From: Acidobacteriota bacterium
GTDB lineage: Bacteria > Acidobacteriota > Terriglobia > Terriglobales > Acidobacteriaceae
Assembly: GCA_021792795.1 (NCBI GenBank)
Contig: JAJYUB010000003.1
Location: 61,949 to 125,948, forward strand
Length of the DNA: 64,000 nucleotides
Reading direction: 5' to 3'
Shown: one piece after another, positions 1-8,253 of the stretch
Numbering within the stretch: the first letter of the stretch is position 1
How the letters are laid out: the number at the start of each line of letters is the position of its first letter
Notes under the pieces: generated by a model
Databases searched by the model: none
What the model was told of the DNA's origin: nothing
The model's input: the letters and a program-made list of their open reading frames with translations, nothing else
Program-made: the position numbers and the translations under genes

Positions 1-1
1 C

Positions 2-511
2 AAACCAACAGGGCAGCCCAGCGGGGAACACATATTTATGGTCAAGCGCGTGATTGGAATTCCTGGGGACAGGATTCACCTTCGAAACGGAATCGTTTAC
101 CTCAACGGGGTCGCCCAGAATGAGCCTGAAGTAACAACGCCGACTTCCTCGCCTTACGATGCCTATGTGAACGATTTTCCTTCGGTGGGCCCATGGAGGG
201 AACCAGGAGTGACGGCCGAGTGGTCGGTCATGCTGCCCACATATATTCACGACGGAGACCTTGTCGTTCCGCCAGGGAAATATTTTGCGATGGGCGACAA
301 CCGTGACAATAGTCTGGATAGCCGTTACTGGGGCTTCGTCCCACGCGAGAACATTATCGGGCGTCCACTATTCGTGTACTGGTCCATTGTCATGCCCGAA
401 TCGGGCGTAGACGAAGCGCCGCTCTCCGAGCGAGCGGGATCGACAATGCATGAGTTGGCCCATTTCTTCGATCGGACTCGCTGGAGAAGAACTTTCCATC
501 GAATTGAGTGA
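2..511 (+). CDS. lepB: Signal peptidase I, C-terminal part (gene runs off the window start)
   Basis: Type I signal peptidase that cleaves signal peptides from exported proteins at the outer face of the inner membrane. The reading frame is open from base 2 and continues through the ATG at 38, so that ATG is not the start. The 5' part, with the membrane anchor and the catalytic-serine box, lies outside the window. Visible are the lysine box VKRVIGIPGD just after the internal Met, which holds the general-base Lys of the Ser/Lys dyad, and the conserved GDNRDNSLDSRYWG box near residues 96-109 of the visible ORF. The roughly 60-residue stretch between these boxes is normal for the family. The C-terminal tail after FVYWSIVMPES is not conserved. 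Nothing recognisable follows before the next gene. Confidence 0.9.
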   Translation, partial: KPTGQPSGEHIFMVKRVIGIPGDRIHLRNGIVYLNGVAQNEPEVTTPTSSPYDAYVNDFPSVGPWREPGVTAEWSVMLPTYIHDGDLVVPPGKYFAMGDNRDNSLDSRYWGFVPRENIIGRPLFVYWSIVMPESGVDEAPLSERAGSTMHELAHFFDRTRWRRTFHRIE

Positions 512-851
512 TCGAGGCAGCCGTGTCTACCGGCATTTTATTCCTGCGGGACCATGGGTCTCAGAGCAAACGTCCTTGCGACGGTTCTCTCCGGTGTCCA
601 AGTCGACGGGCAGCGATATCTCGTCTCGCCTCCAATCTTTCTTATTGAATCGTTTGAAAGATCATGTATTTTATAGATACCTATTTCAAACCTACCGCAT
701 CGGGCAGGCGGAACGAAGCAGAGGAGCGAATGGTTGGATGCGCAACTCTGTCATCGGATGGATGTTGGCTGCGACGCGCGCGGTGGAAAAGCACGCGATC
801 GATGTGATGATCGGCGCGCAAACGGTCTCGCGCTGGGTATGCACTTAATGT
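512..851. other. Intergenic stretch, nothing recognised
   Basis: 340 bases between the signal peptidase and the LacI-type gene. An overlapping plus-strand frame (450-848) is open here, but it lacks a ribosome site, shows no family motif, and its start lies inside the signal-peptidase gene. I read it as chance. The promoter of the regulator gene is probably here, but I cannot pick convincing -35/-10 boxes. Confidence 0.4.
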
Positions 852-1973
852 ATGGCGATACGAAAAGACGGACAAAATAGTTTCTCGCGCACCACTCTGG
901 CGGATGTCGCACGCGAAAGTGGGTTCTCCCCCTCAACGATTTCTATCGTTTTGAATGAAGCCCCCATTTCCAGGTACGTCGCGGCAAAGACCAAGGAACA
1001 TATCCGTGAGGTTGCCAAGCGCCTGGACTACCGGCCCGATGCCTTCGGACGGTCCCTGCGAAAACGGCGCAGTCACACCATCGGTGTGATGATCTTCGAT
1101 ATCTCCGACCCCTTCTGCACGCTCATTCTGCAGGGCATTGAAAAGAGCCTCCATTCCACCGAATTTCTGCCTTTTATCGTCGATGCCCATAACCAGCGGG
1201 AGCAATTCGAGCGCTACCTGGCCATGCTGCTGGAATACCGGGTGGAAGGCCTGATCGTCGTGGCGAATTGGCTGTTTATCGACATTGAGACGCTGTCGGA
1301 GCTGGAGCGGCATCGGGTGCCGACGGTCCTGGTTGGGTCGGAGATGCGCAGCGGTCCTCTCGGTTCCGTCCTGGTGAATAACGAGCAAGGCGGTTATCTC
1401 GCGCTGCAACACCTGCATTCGCTGGGACACAGAAAAATTGCTTTCATCCGCGGACCTCGCCAGTTGTGGGACAGCAGCCGTCGCTGGGACGGTGTGCTCC
1501 GCTTTGCCGCCGAAGTCGGGCTCAAGATGCCGAAAAAATGGGTGGTGGAATTGACCGGCTCTTCAGAGTCCAACTCGAGTTTTGACGAGGGCAGATCTTT
1601 GACCTCCACCATGTTGCAGAACGATGCAGGCTTTACTGCGCTGCTGGCCTTCGACGATCTCACCGCATTCGGCGCCGTCCGAGCATTGCGCGACTTTGGC
1701 CGAAGTGTTCCGGAAGACTGTTCTGTTTTGGGCTTTGACGACGTCCCGCATGCCGCGCTCTTCAACCCCAGCCTTTCAACCGTGCGCCAGCCGATGGAGC
1801 GAATGGGTTCCATTGCCGTGGGACGGATTCTCAACGAAATTCAGCAGGGTGGGGAAGTCGCGCCGGGAAAGGGCCGCGTCGACCTGCTGCCGCCGGAACT
1901 GGTCCAGCGTGAATCGACGGGTGCCATCCATCCAACAAGCAAGATTTTGGCCCGAAAAATTGGGAAAATTTAA
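852..1973 (+). CDS. LacI/GalR-family transcriptional regulator
   Basis: DNA-binding, sugar-responsive regulator. An N-terminal helix-turn-helix at about residues 14-35 (TTLADVARESGFSPSTIS, then VLN) is followed by the hinge (RPDAFGRSLRKRRSHTIGV) and a periplasmic-binding-protein-like effector domain to about residue 350. That domain carries the usual HLHSLGHRKIAFIRGP and FDDVPHAALFNPSLSTVRQP segments. The length (373 aa) is slightly above the usual 330-350, with about 14 extra residues before the HTH. The ATG at 852 is chosen because the HTH begins soon after it; no good Shine-Dalgarno is visible. It lies just upstream of two secreted glycoside hydrolases on the same strand and most likely controls them. 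The effector sugar is unknown. Confidence 0.9.
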   Translation: MAIRKDGQNSFSRTTLADVARESGFSPSTISIVLNEAPISRYVAAKTKEHIREVAKRLDYRPDAFGRSLRKRRSHTIGVMIFDISDPFCTLILQGIEKSLHSTEFLPFIVDAHNQREQFERYLAMLLEYRVEGLIVVANWLFIDIETLSELERHRVPTVLVGSEMRSGPLGSVLVNNEQGGYLALQHLHSLGHRKIAFIRGPRQLWDSSRRWDGVLRFAAEVGLKMPKKWVVELTGSSESNSSFDEGRSLTSTMLQNDAGFTALLAFDDLTAFGAVRALRDFGRSVPEDCSVLGFDDVPHAALFNPSLSTVRQPMERMGSIAVGRILNEIQQGGEVAPGKGRVDLLPPELVQRESTGAIHPTSKILARKIGKI

Positions 1974-1978
1974 ATTCC

Positions 1979-2008
1979 TTGACAGCGACATCGGAATTGC
2001 TTAAAACG
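1979..2008 (+). promoter_or_regulatory. Possible sigma70-type promoter for the GH2 gene
   Basis: TTGACA at 1979-1984, then 17 bases, then TAAAAC at 2002-2007, in the gap between the LacI-type gene and the GH2 gene. The AT-rich run after it, with two AAACG steps, could hold a LacI-type operator, but no clear dyad is visible. The -35 box is perfect and the -10 box is weak. Confidence 0.4.
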
Positions 2009-2108
2009 CTATTATTCAAACGATTCTATGTTCCCGTGCATCGAACGCTCCTGCAACTCAAAGATCGACCCAGGTCGTCGTAAGATTTACCCCGGAGGAC
2101 ACCTAGCA

Positions 2109-4802
2109 ATGAAATTTCGTCTGGAAATACAGTCCCTGTTTCTGCTGGCGCTCCTGGGTGTTGGCGCGCCTTTGCCTTGTTTTGCGCAAAGCGCCGGCAA
2201 GTCCACGGAAATCAAAATCGTCCCGCTTCGCCAGGGATGGGAGATACAGTCGGGTTGCAATATCCAGGCGGATGGCGCTCAACTTTCTTCCGCGGAATAT
2301 CATCCGCATGGTTGGATCAAGGCCACAGTTCCAACCACTGTGCTTGCAGCCCAGGTGGCTGCGGGCATCTATCCGGATCCGTATTACGGAATGAATCTGC
2401 GTAAGATTCCCGGCGGCGATTATCCCATCGGAAAGGTCTTCTCCAACATGGAGATGCCTGCGGGAAGCCCATATCGGTGCGCCTGGTGGTATCGCAAACA
2501 AGTCCAAATCCCGGCCGGCTCTCGCGGCAAAACGACATGGCTCCATTTTGGCGGGATCAACTACCGGGCCAACATCTGGGTCAACGGCCAGTTGGTCGCC
2601 AACTCTCAGCAAATTGCCGGGGCCTATCGCGTCTACAACCTCGACATCACAAAAGCAGTCGCTCCCGGAAAGTCTGCTGTCATTGCGGTCGAAACATTTG
2701 CGCCAGGGCCGCTCGATCTCGGCATCAACTGGGTCGACTGGAACCCGTCTCCGCCGGACAAGGACATGGGACTATGGGGCCCTGTCGATCTGGAAACGAC
2801 CGGCCCCGTCGCTGTTCGTTCTCCCTTCATCGCCACGCATTTTGAAGATGCAAGCCTGAACATTGCGGACGTTACGGTCACTGCCGAATTGCAAAATGCG
2901 ACGGACCATCCGGTGCAGGGAACGCTGGCTGGCGCCTTCGCGGGCCAGAGATTTCAGCAGTCCGTTCAATTGGCTGCGGGCGAATCGAAGAGTGTCAGCT
3001 TTTCCCCCGATCAGTTTCCGCAGTTGAAACTCAAGCATCCCGCCATCTGGTGGCCTGCGGAAATGGGCGCGCATCCGCTCGAAACACTGACAGTCCACTT
3101 TGTCGGCAACGGCCAAGTCTCCGACACTGCCTCGGCCCGTGTCGGCATTCGCGAGGCATCATCGGATCTGACCGCGAAAGGCGCGCGGCTGTTCCGCGTC
3201 AACGGCAAGCCGATTCTGATTCGCGGAGGCGGCTGGTCGCAGGACCTAATGATGCGCGAAGACCACGAAAATCTTCCCCAGCAAATCCGCATGGTGAAGG
3301 ACCTGCATCTGAACACCATCCGTCAGGAAGCCAAACTTGAGGGCGATGAGTTCTACCGGCTGACGGATGAGAACGGCATCCTGGTCATGGCCGGTTGGTG
3401 TTGCTGCGACCAGTGGGAGCACTGGAAGAATTGGACGCCGGAAAATCATCAGGTGGCAAACGCCTCCCTGCGCTCGCAGATGTTGCGCCTTCGCCATCAT
3501 GCGTCTCTGCTGGTCTGGTTGAATGGCAGCGACAATCCGCCGCCCGCGGATGTCGAGCAGTCGTATTTGAATGTTGAGAAAGATACGCAATGGCCGAATC
3601 CAACCATCTCCTCGGCTACCGCCAAGCCGACAACAGTCACCGGCCCCAGCGGCGTCAAGATGTCCGGCCCGTACAACTACGTCGCTCCCTCCTATTGGTA
3701 TGTCGATACCAAGCATGGCGGGGCCTTTGCCTTCAACACGGAAACCAGTCCCGGCCCAGCCATTCCCCAGCCCGATAGCCTGGTGAAATTTCTCCCTCCG
3801 CAAGACCGTTGGCCCATTGGCGCGGTTTGGGACTATCACGCCGGTGGCGGCGACTTCATGAATGTAGATGTGTTCAACGATGCCATGCGCGCGACCTATG
3901 GCTGGCCCAATTCCATGGATGCATATTCGCGGGTTGCGCAGACCATGACCTATGACGGAGAACGGGCCATGTTTGAGGCCTACACGCGCAACAAGTACAC
4001 ATCCACCGGCGTCATCCAATGGATGCTGAACAATGCTTGGCCCTCCGTCATCTGGCATCTATACGACTACTATCTGCAAACCGGAGGCGGATATTTTGGC
4101 ACGAAAAAGGCCTGCGAGCCCCTGCACGTCCAGTACTCCTACGACGATCACAGCATTTATGCGGTCAGCAGTCTGCCCGTCGCCACGCCGTCGTTACAGG
4201 TGCAGGCGGATGTCTATGACCTGGACCTGAAGCCAGTCTTCCATCAAACAAAGACCTTGGACCTTGCCGCTGACGGGTCGCAGCGCGTTCTCGATATACC
4301 CGCCAATATCTTCCAGCCGGAGCAATCGACTCATTTTGTCCGCCTGGAAATGAAGAACGCCTCGGGCAAAATCGTCAGCCGGAATTTCTATTGGATACCG
4401 TCAAAGCTTGCGGTGTTCGACTGGCCAAAGACCCAATATACCTATACTCCCGCGATCAGCTATGCCAACATGCAGGCGCTGCGCGCGCTGCCGAAAAGCC
4501 AGGTCCGCGCCACTCTCGTAACAGCCGGCCACGCCCTGCATGTCCATCTTGAAAATCCATCGCGCGCGCTGGCGTTTCAAGTCGAGGTGCAAGGTTTCAC
4601 CGCCGATGGCAAACCCATTCTTCCTCTACTGTGGAGCGATGACTTCGTTGAGTTGATGCCGGGCGAACATCGCGATCTAACTGCCGAGCTTCCCAAAGAG
4701 ACGGCGGCAAATCAAGCCTCGGTCATCGTCAGCGGCTGGAACACAAACACAGTGACGTTAGGAGCGAAGCTCGCGCCAAACGCCGGCACGGGAGCAAGGT
4801 AA
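2109..4802 (+). CDS. Secreted GH2-family hydrolase, exo-beta-D-glucosaminidase-like
   Basis: Likely releases glucosamine-type or related beta-linked residues from the non-reducing end of an oligosaccharide outside the cytoplasm. The frame is open from 2028, but the ATG at 2109 has GGAGGA at 2094-2099 nine bases upstream and begins a clear signal peptide (MKFRLEIQSLFLLALLGVG, then cleavage near CFAQS). Mature layout: GH2 sugar-binding domain (about 30-220), Ig-like domain, TIM barrel (about 370-680), then C-terminal beta domains. The acid/base motif is WLNGSDNPP with Asp at residue 475, the Asp-for-Glu form known from CsxA-type glucosaminidases. The candidate nucleophile is Glu 545 in FNTETSPGP. 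These positions are close to those recalled for CsxA. A mannosidase-like activity cannot be excluded. It follows a LacI regulator and precedes a second secreted hydrolase. Confidence 0.85.
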   Translation: MKFRLEIQSLFLLALLGVGAPLPCFAQSAGKSTEIKIVPLRQGWEIQSGCNIQADGAQLSSAEYHPHGWIKATVPTTVLAAQVAAGIYPDPYYGMNLRKIPGGDYPIGKVFSNMEMPAGSPYRCAWWYRKQVQIPAGSRGKTTWLHFGGINYRANIWVNGQLVANSQQIAGAYRVYNLDITKAVAPGKSAVIAVETFAPGPLDLGINWVDWNPSPPDKDMGLWGPVDLETTGPVAVRSPFIATHFEDASLNIADVTVTAELQNATDHPVQGTLAGAFAGQRFQQSVQLAAGESKSVSFSPDQFPQLKLKHPAIWWPAEMGAHPLETLTVHFVGNGQVSDTASARVGIREASSDLTAKGARLFRVNGKPILIRGGGWSQDLMMREDHENLPQQIRMVKDLHLNTIRQEAKLEGDEFYRLTDENGILVMAGWCCCDQWEHWKNWTPENHQVANASLRSQMLRLRHHASLLVWLNGSDNPPPADVEQSYLNVEKDTQWPNPTISSATAKPTTVTGPSGVKMSGPYNYVAPSYWYVDTKHGGAFAFNTETSPGPAIPQPDSLVKFLPPQDRWPIGAVWDYHAGGGDFMNVDVFNDAMRATYGWPNSMDAYSRVAQTMTYDGERAMFEAYTRNKYTSTGVIQWMLNNAWPSVIWHLYDYYLQTGGGYFGTKKACEPLHVQYSYDDHSIYAVSSLPVATPSLQVQADVYDLDLKPVFHQTKTLDLAADGSQRVLDIPANIFQPEQSTHFVRLEMKNASGKIVSRNFYWIPSKLAVFDWPKTQYTYTPAISYANMQALRALPKSQVRATLVTAGHALHVHLENPSRALAFQVEVQGFTADGKPILPLLWSDDFVELMPGEHRDLTAELPKETAANQASVIVSGWNTNTVTLGAKLAPNAGTGAR

Positions 4803-4832
4803 TATTGGCCCGGCACGAATGCATTCCATTCA

Positions 4833-4872
4833 GGTGCCCCATCCTCGCCGCGTCTTTTGCGGCTAGGGTGGG
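4833..4872 (+). repeat. GGTGCCCC hairpin repeat, copy A
   Basis: GGTGCCCC followed by an imperfect stem-loop (CATCCTCGCCGC, loop GTCTTTT, GCGGCTAGGGTGG) and a GGGAAAA tail, in the gap between the two hydrolase genes. The same plan recurs at 25230, 46381, 63262, 63335 and 63391 with different stem sequences. Confidence 0.6.
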
Positions 4873-4962
4873 AAAAATTGGTTCATTCTAATCGGACCGG
4901 ATCGATAAATAGAACGCCGACATCAGTCGCAGACCTGTGCCCGTGGCTGAGGAGGAGATATC

Positions 4963-7209
4963 GTGACTAAGTTGAAATGCGCATCGTTGCTGCTCGCCGG
5001 TTGTTGCCTGTCTGCCCTGCCCTTGACTGCACAGGATGTGAAGGTGGATATAACGCCCGCGCATGCGACAAACCGCTTTGTCCCGAAGCAGACGCTCGGT
5101 GCCGGCATTGACCGCATTCAAACCGTAGCCATCGACAAGTTGATGAACAAGACCATTCTGGACCGGGTGTTCACGGCAGGCTGGCAGCCGGTGACCTATC
5201 GCCAGAACACGGAGCTTGCTATCGAGGCCTGGCATTGGAATCCGGACGGCGCATGGAGCGATCCGAAAAATCAACAAGGGTATTTCACCGGTTCAGCCGA
5301 GCCGGTTGGGTTTATTCGGCACTCATTCGGCTATGCGTTGCCGCATCGTGGAATCACTCGTGACGGAGGTTCTGTCACCGGCTACTCGCGATTGACGGAC
5401 GGCGATACTTCAACCTACTGGAAGAGTAATCCGTACCTCGCCAGTCGGTTTACGGGTGAAGATGATGCGCTCCATCCTCAGTGGGTCATGATGGACCTTA
5501 GCAGCGTCCAGTTCATCGACAGTATCAAGATTGCATGGGCGAATCCTTACGCGACCCAATACACTGTCCAGTATTGGACCGGGATTGTCCCCTATGATAG
5601 CCCACTCGACTTTCCCACCAGTGGGGTCTGGCAAACATTTCCGCACGGCGTCGTCAACCCTGGAAAAGGCGGGGTCGAAACAGTTCATCTTTCGGACCAA
5701 CTGATTCCCGCAAGATATGTGCGCATCGTTATGACCCATTCCTCCAATACATGCGATTCGCATGGTTCCTCCGATCCGCGCAATTGTGTCGGCTATGCGA
5801 TCGACGAGTTATACGCCGGAACAACCAGCGCTGATGGCCAGTTCCATGACGTGGTGCGCCATACGGCGGATCAAGAACAGACGGTCACCGAGGCTTCCTC
5901 TGTCGATTCGTGGCACACTGCCAAGGATTTATTGACCACCAAAGAATCCCAGATGGGGTTCGACCTTTTCTACACCAGCGGCGTCACCCAGGGACTTCCG
6001 GCGATTGTTCCCATTGCGCTGATTTACGACAACCCAGACAACGCGGCGGCCGAGATCAAGTATCTGGAGGCCCGTCATTATCCCATCTCCTATGTTGAAA
6101 TGGGGGAAGAGGCCGATGGTCAGTACATTGCGCCTGAGGATGTGGCAGCTTTGTACATCCAGTTTGCGATTGCGATTCACCGCGTCGATCCTAACGTCAA
6201 ATTGGGCGGTCCTTCTTTTGAAGGCGTCAATCGCGACATCCTGTACTGGCCCACTGCGGACGGTAAGGCTTCGTGGCTCGGACGATTTCTAGATTATCTA
6301 AGACAACACGGCCACTTACAGGATCTGGCCTTCTTTTCCTTCGAGCACTATCCCCTGGGTCCTTGCCAAATCGCATGGAGCAGTCTGTATGGCGAACCGC
6401 AGTTAGTCGCCAATATTATGCAAACGTGGCGCAACGATGGTTTGCCCGCGAATGTTCCCATGCTGATTACGGAGTCGAACCTGTCCTCCGCGGCTTCCGA
6501 GACATACATGGACATCTTCGGCGGTATATGGTTGGCCGACTATGTAGGCTCTTTTTTGAATGCGGGAGGAAAAGGCCTCTACTACTTTCACTATCTCCCG
6601 CTGCAAATGGAAAACGGTTGCAACAATTCTCCGGGTACATTCGGAATGTTTACCGTGAATGCGGACTATCAAATCCAGCAGCCTTTGTCGCAATACTTCG
6701 CCAGCCGCATGATCAATTTTGAATGGCTCCAACATGACGGCGGCATGCATACCGTCTATCCCGCGCTGGGAACATACGACGATGGCGCGCGCCACACGAT
6801 GGTCACGGCGTACTCGGTGTTGCGGCCAGATCGGCAATGGTCCGTCATGTTGGTCAATCGCGATCAGGAGCAGGCGCATAAGGTCCGGGTGGTTTTTAAT
6901 AACTCGCAAGATAAAACCGTCAGCTATTTCTCCGGCGATGTACACGTTGCCGCCTTTGGAAGCGAACAGTATAAGTGGCATCCGGCATTTCGACACGCCG
7001 ATACATCCCACATTCCGGAAACCATGGATAAGATTCCCTTGTTGTATACCGACGGCTACGCAGATCCAGACGGGCCGATTCAAGAATCCATCGTGCGCGG
7101 CGATACGTCGACGGAATACGAAATACCTGCGGCTTCCATCGTTGTATTGCGAGGCAACCTAGTTACAGGCCGCCCAGCCAGCACGGAGCCCTTGTCAAAA
7201 GGGAAATAG
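4963..7209 (+). CDS. Secreted TIM-barrel glycoside hydrolase-like protein with discoidin-like insert
   Basis: Exported protein of 748 aa; substrate not recognised. It starts at GTG 4963, with GGAGGAG at 4951-4957 and a signal peptide (CASLLLAGCCLSALPLTAQ). The fold resembles clan-A hydrolases of the GH39/GH79/arabinofuranosidase kind. A first barrel segment (about 40-120) is followed by a coagulation-factor 5/8 (discoidin, CBM32-like) segment at about 130-290 with YSRLTDGDTSTYWKSN and ARYVRIVM. The barrel then resumes with YVEMGEEADG (candidate acid/base Glu 383) and LITESNLSS (candidate nucleophile Glu 504), and ends in a beta-sandwich. The residue before the acid/base, usually Asn, is Glu here. 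It probably acts with the upstream GH2 enzyme under the LacI regulator. Confidence 0.65.
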   Translation: MTKLKCASLLLAGCCLSALPLTAQDVKVDITPAHATNRFVPKQTLGAGIDRIQTVAIDKLMNKTILDRVFTAGWQPVTYRQNTELAIEAWHWNPDGAWSDPKNQQGYFTGSAEPVGFIRHSFGYALPHRGITRDGGSVTGYSRLTDGDTSTYWKSNPYLASRFTGEDDALHPQWVMMDLSSVQFIDSIKIAWANPYATQYTVQYWTGIVPYDSPLDFPTSGVWQTFPHGVVNPGKGGVETVHLSDQLIPARYVRIVMTHSSNTCDSHGSSDPRNCVGYAIDELYAGTTSADGQFHDVVRHTADQEQTVTEASSVDSWHTAKDLLTTKESQMGFDLFYTSGVTQGLPAIVPIALIYDNPDNAAAEIKYLEARHYPISYVEMGEEADGQYIAPEDVAALYIQFAIAIHRVDPNVKLGGPSFEGVNRDILYWPTADGKASWLGRFLDYLRQHGHLQDLAFFSFEHYPLGPCQIAWSSLYGEPQLVANIMQTWRNDGLPANVPMLITESNLSSAASETYMDIFGGIWLADYVGSFLNAGGKGLYYFHYLPLQMENGCNNSPGTFGMFTVNADYQIQQPLSQYFASRMINFEWLQHDGGMHTVYPALGTYDDGARHTMVTAYSVLRPDRQWSVMLVNRDQEQAHKVRVVFNNSQDKTVSYFSGDVHVAAFGSEQYKWHPAFRHADTSHIPETMDKIPLLYTDGYADPDGPIQESIVRGDTSTEYEIPAASIVVLRGNLVTGRPASTEPLSKGK

Positions 7210-7355
7210 CTTAGATGAAATGTGGTCTTGGGCTATTCCTTGCCAGGTGCGGGAAAAGGCCCAGATAGCATTCTCGATGGCAACGGAATTCCAGGCCCGC
7301 GCATCCAAATCTTATGCTATGGAATGTCTGTCTGTAGCTTCCAGGGAAGGTTTGT

Positions 7356-8117
7356 GTGACTCTCTCGGCGCTGAAAGTATGTGGCGCGATCGTTTGTCTG
7401 GGGATGTCGTTCGCCGGATGAGCCACCCAAGAGCAGCAGCCCAATCCAAGAAGTCAGCCCGCAGGGCCCGTCAAGACTGTGAAGCCAGTACCGCCCACGC
7501 CCATCGACAAGAAGGCGGCGGAGCTTGGCGAGAAAACCTGGGACCCAGAGTGGAATTCGATAGTCGCGCAGTCCCTTCCAGTCAGCATGCTCTCCAGCAG
7601 AGTCCCGCGCGACGTGCGCCTCTTTTGTCCCCATTTTTATCTCCTCAGTGATACTGACAAGCGCACGTTCTGGGCTTATTTCTTTCAGGCGCTCGCAGGC
7701 GCAGAAGCAGGCCTGGACCCGGACGCGAATGTTCGCCATACCGAGCCCAAACTCGCGCAGGAGGAAGATGTGGGGGTGACCAAAGTACGCTCGGAAGGAT
7801 TGTTGCAGCTTGCCTATGCCGACCAGCAGCGATATGGCTGTCCGTTCGACCAGGCAGCGGACAGAGGGCTACCATCCGGCGATCCGGCGAGAACGATTCT
7901 TCAGCCGAAAAATAACCTCATCTGCGGTGTCATGATTCTGGAGAATCAGATCATCCATCTGCACCGGCCATTGCTGTGGCACGACTCCTATTGGTCCACA
8001 TTGCGCCCCGGAACGTTCAGCTATGGAGTGTTCGCCAAACAGATGACCAATCCCCCTGCTGCTTGTGCTTTGCACGCGGCATATCGAAATCGCCATACGT
8101 CAGCGCAGCAGAATTGA
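7356..8117 (+). pseudogene. Lytic-transglycosylase-like secreted protein interrupted by an in-frame TGA
   Basis: The 3' part, readable from the GTG at 7479, resembles small secreted SLT-like proteins: CPHFYLLSDTDKRTFWAYFFQALAGAEAG, then RSEGLLQLAYADQQRYGCPFD and DPARTILQPKNNLICGVMIL. The Glu in AGAEAG and the SEGLLQ motif fit a muramidase-type active site. Upstream in the same frame, GTG at 7356 with GGGAAGG at 7344-7350 encodes a convincing signal peptide (MTLSALKVCGAIVCLGMSFAG). This is followed by TGA at 7419-7421, after which the frame stays open to 8117. One base change (for example CGA or CAA to TGA) would restore a full secreted protein. It is called a pseudogene unless the stop is a sequence error or is read through. 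Restart at 7479 would give a protein with no export signal. Confidence 0.65.
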
Positions 8118-8253
8118 GGTCCTGGCTGCCCCGCGGCCTTAGGCTTTTTCGCCGCGAATCGAACTGGCGACCTTGGCCCATTCGACCGCAATCAATACCG
8201 CCGCCCAGGACGCTCAACGGAAACGCCCTCAGGAAGGCCGTGCCTTCCAATTA

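Noticed and set aside
450..848. 132-aa open frame after the signal peptidase
   Set aside because: Starts inside the preceding gene, has no ribosome site and shows no protein-like motif; read as chance in GC-rich DNA.
3246..4058. 270-aa minus-strand frame inside the GH2 gene
   Set aside because: Antisense shadow of catalytic-domain coding sequence; no independent support.
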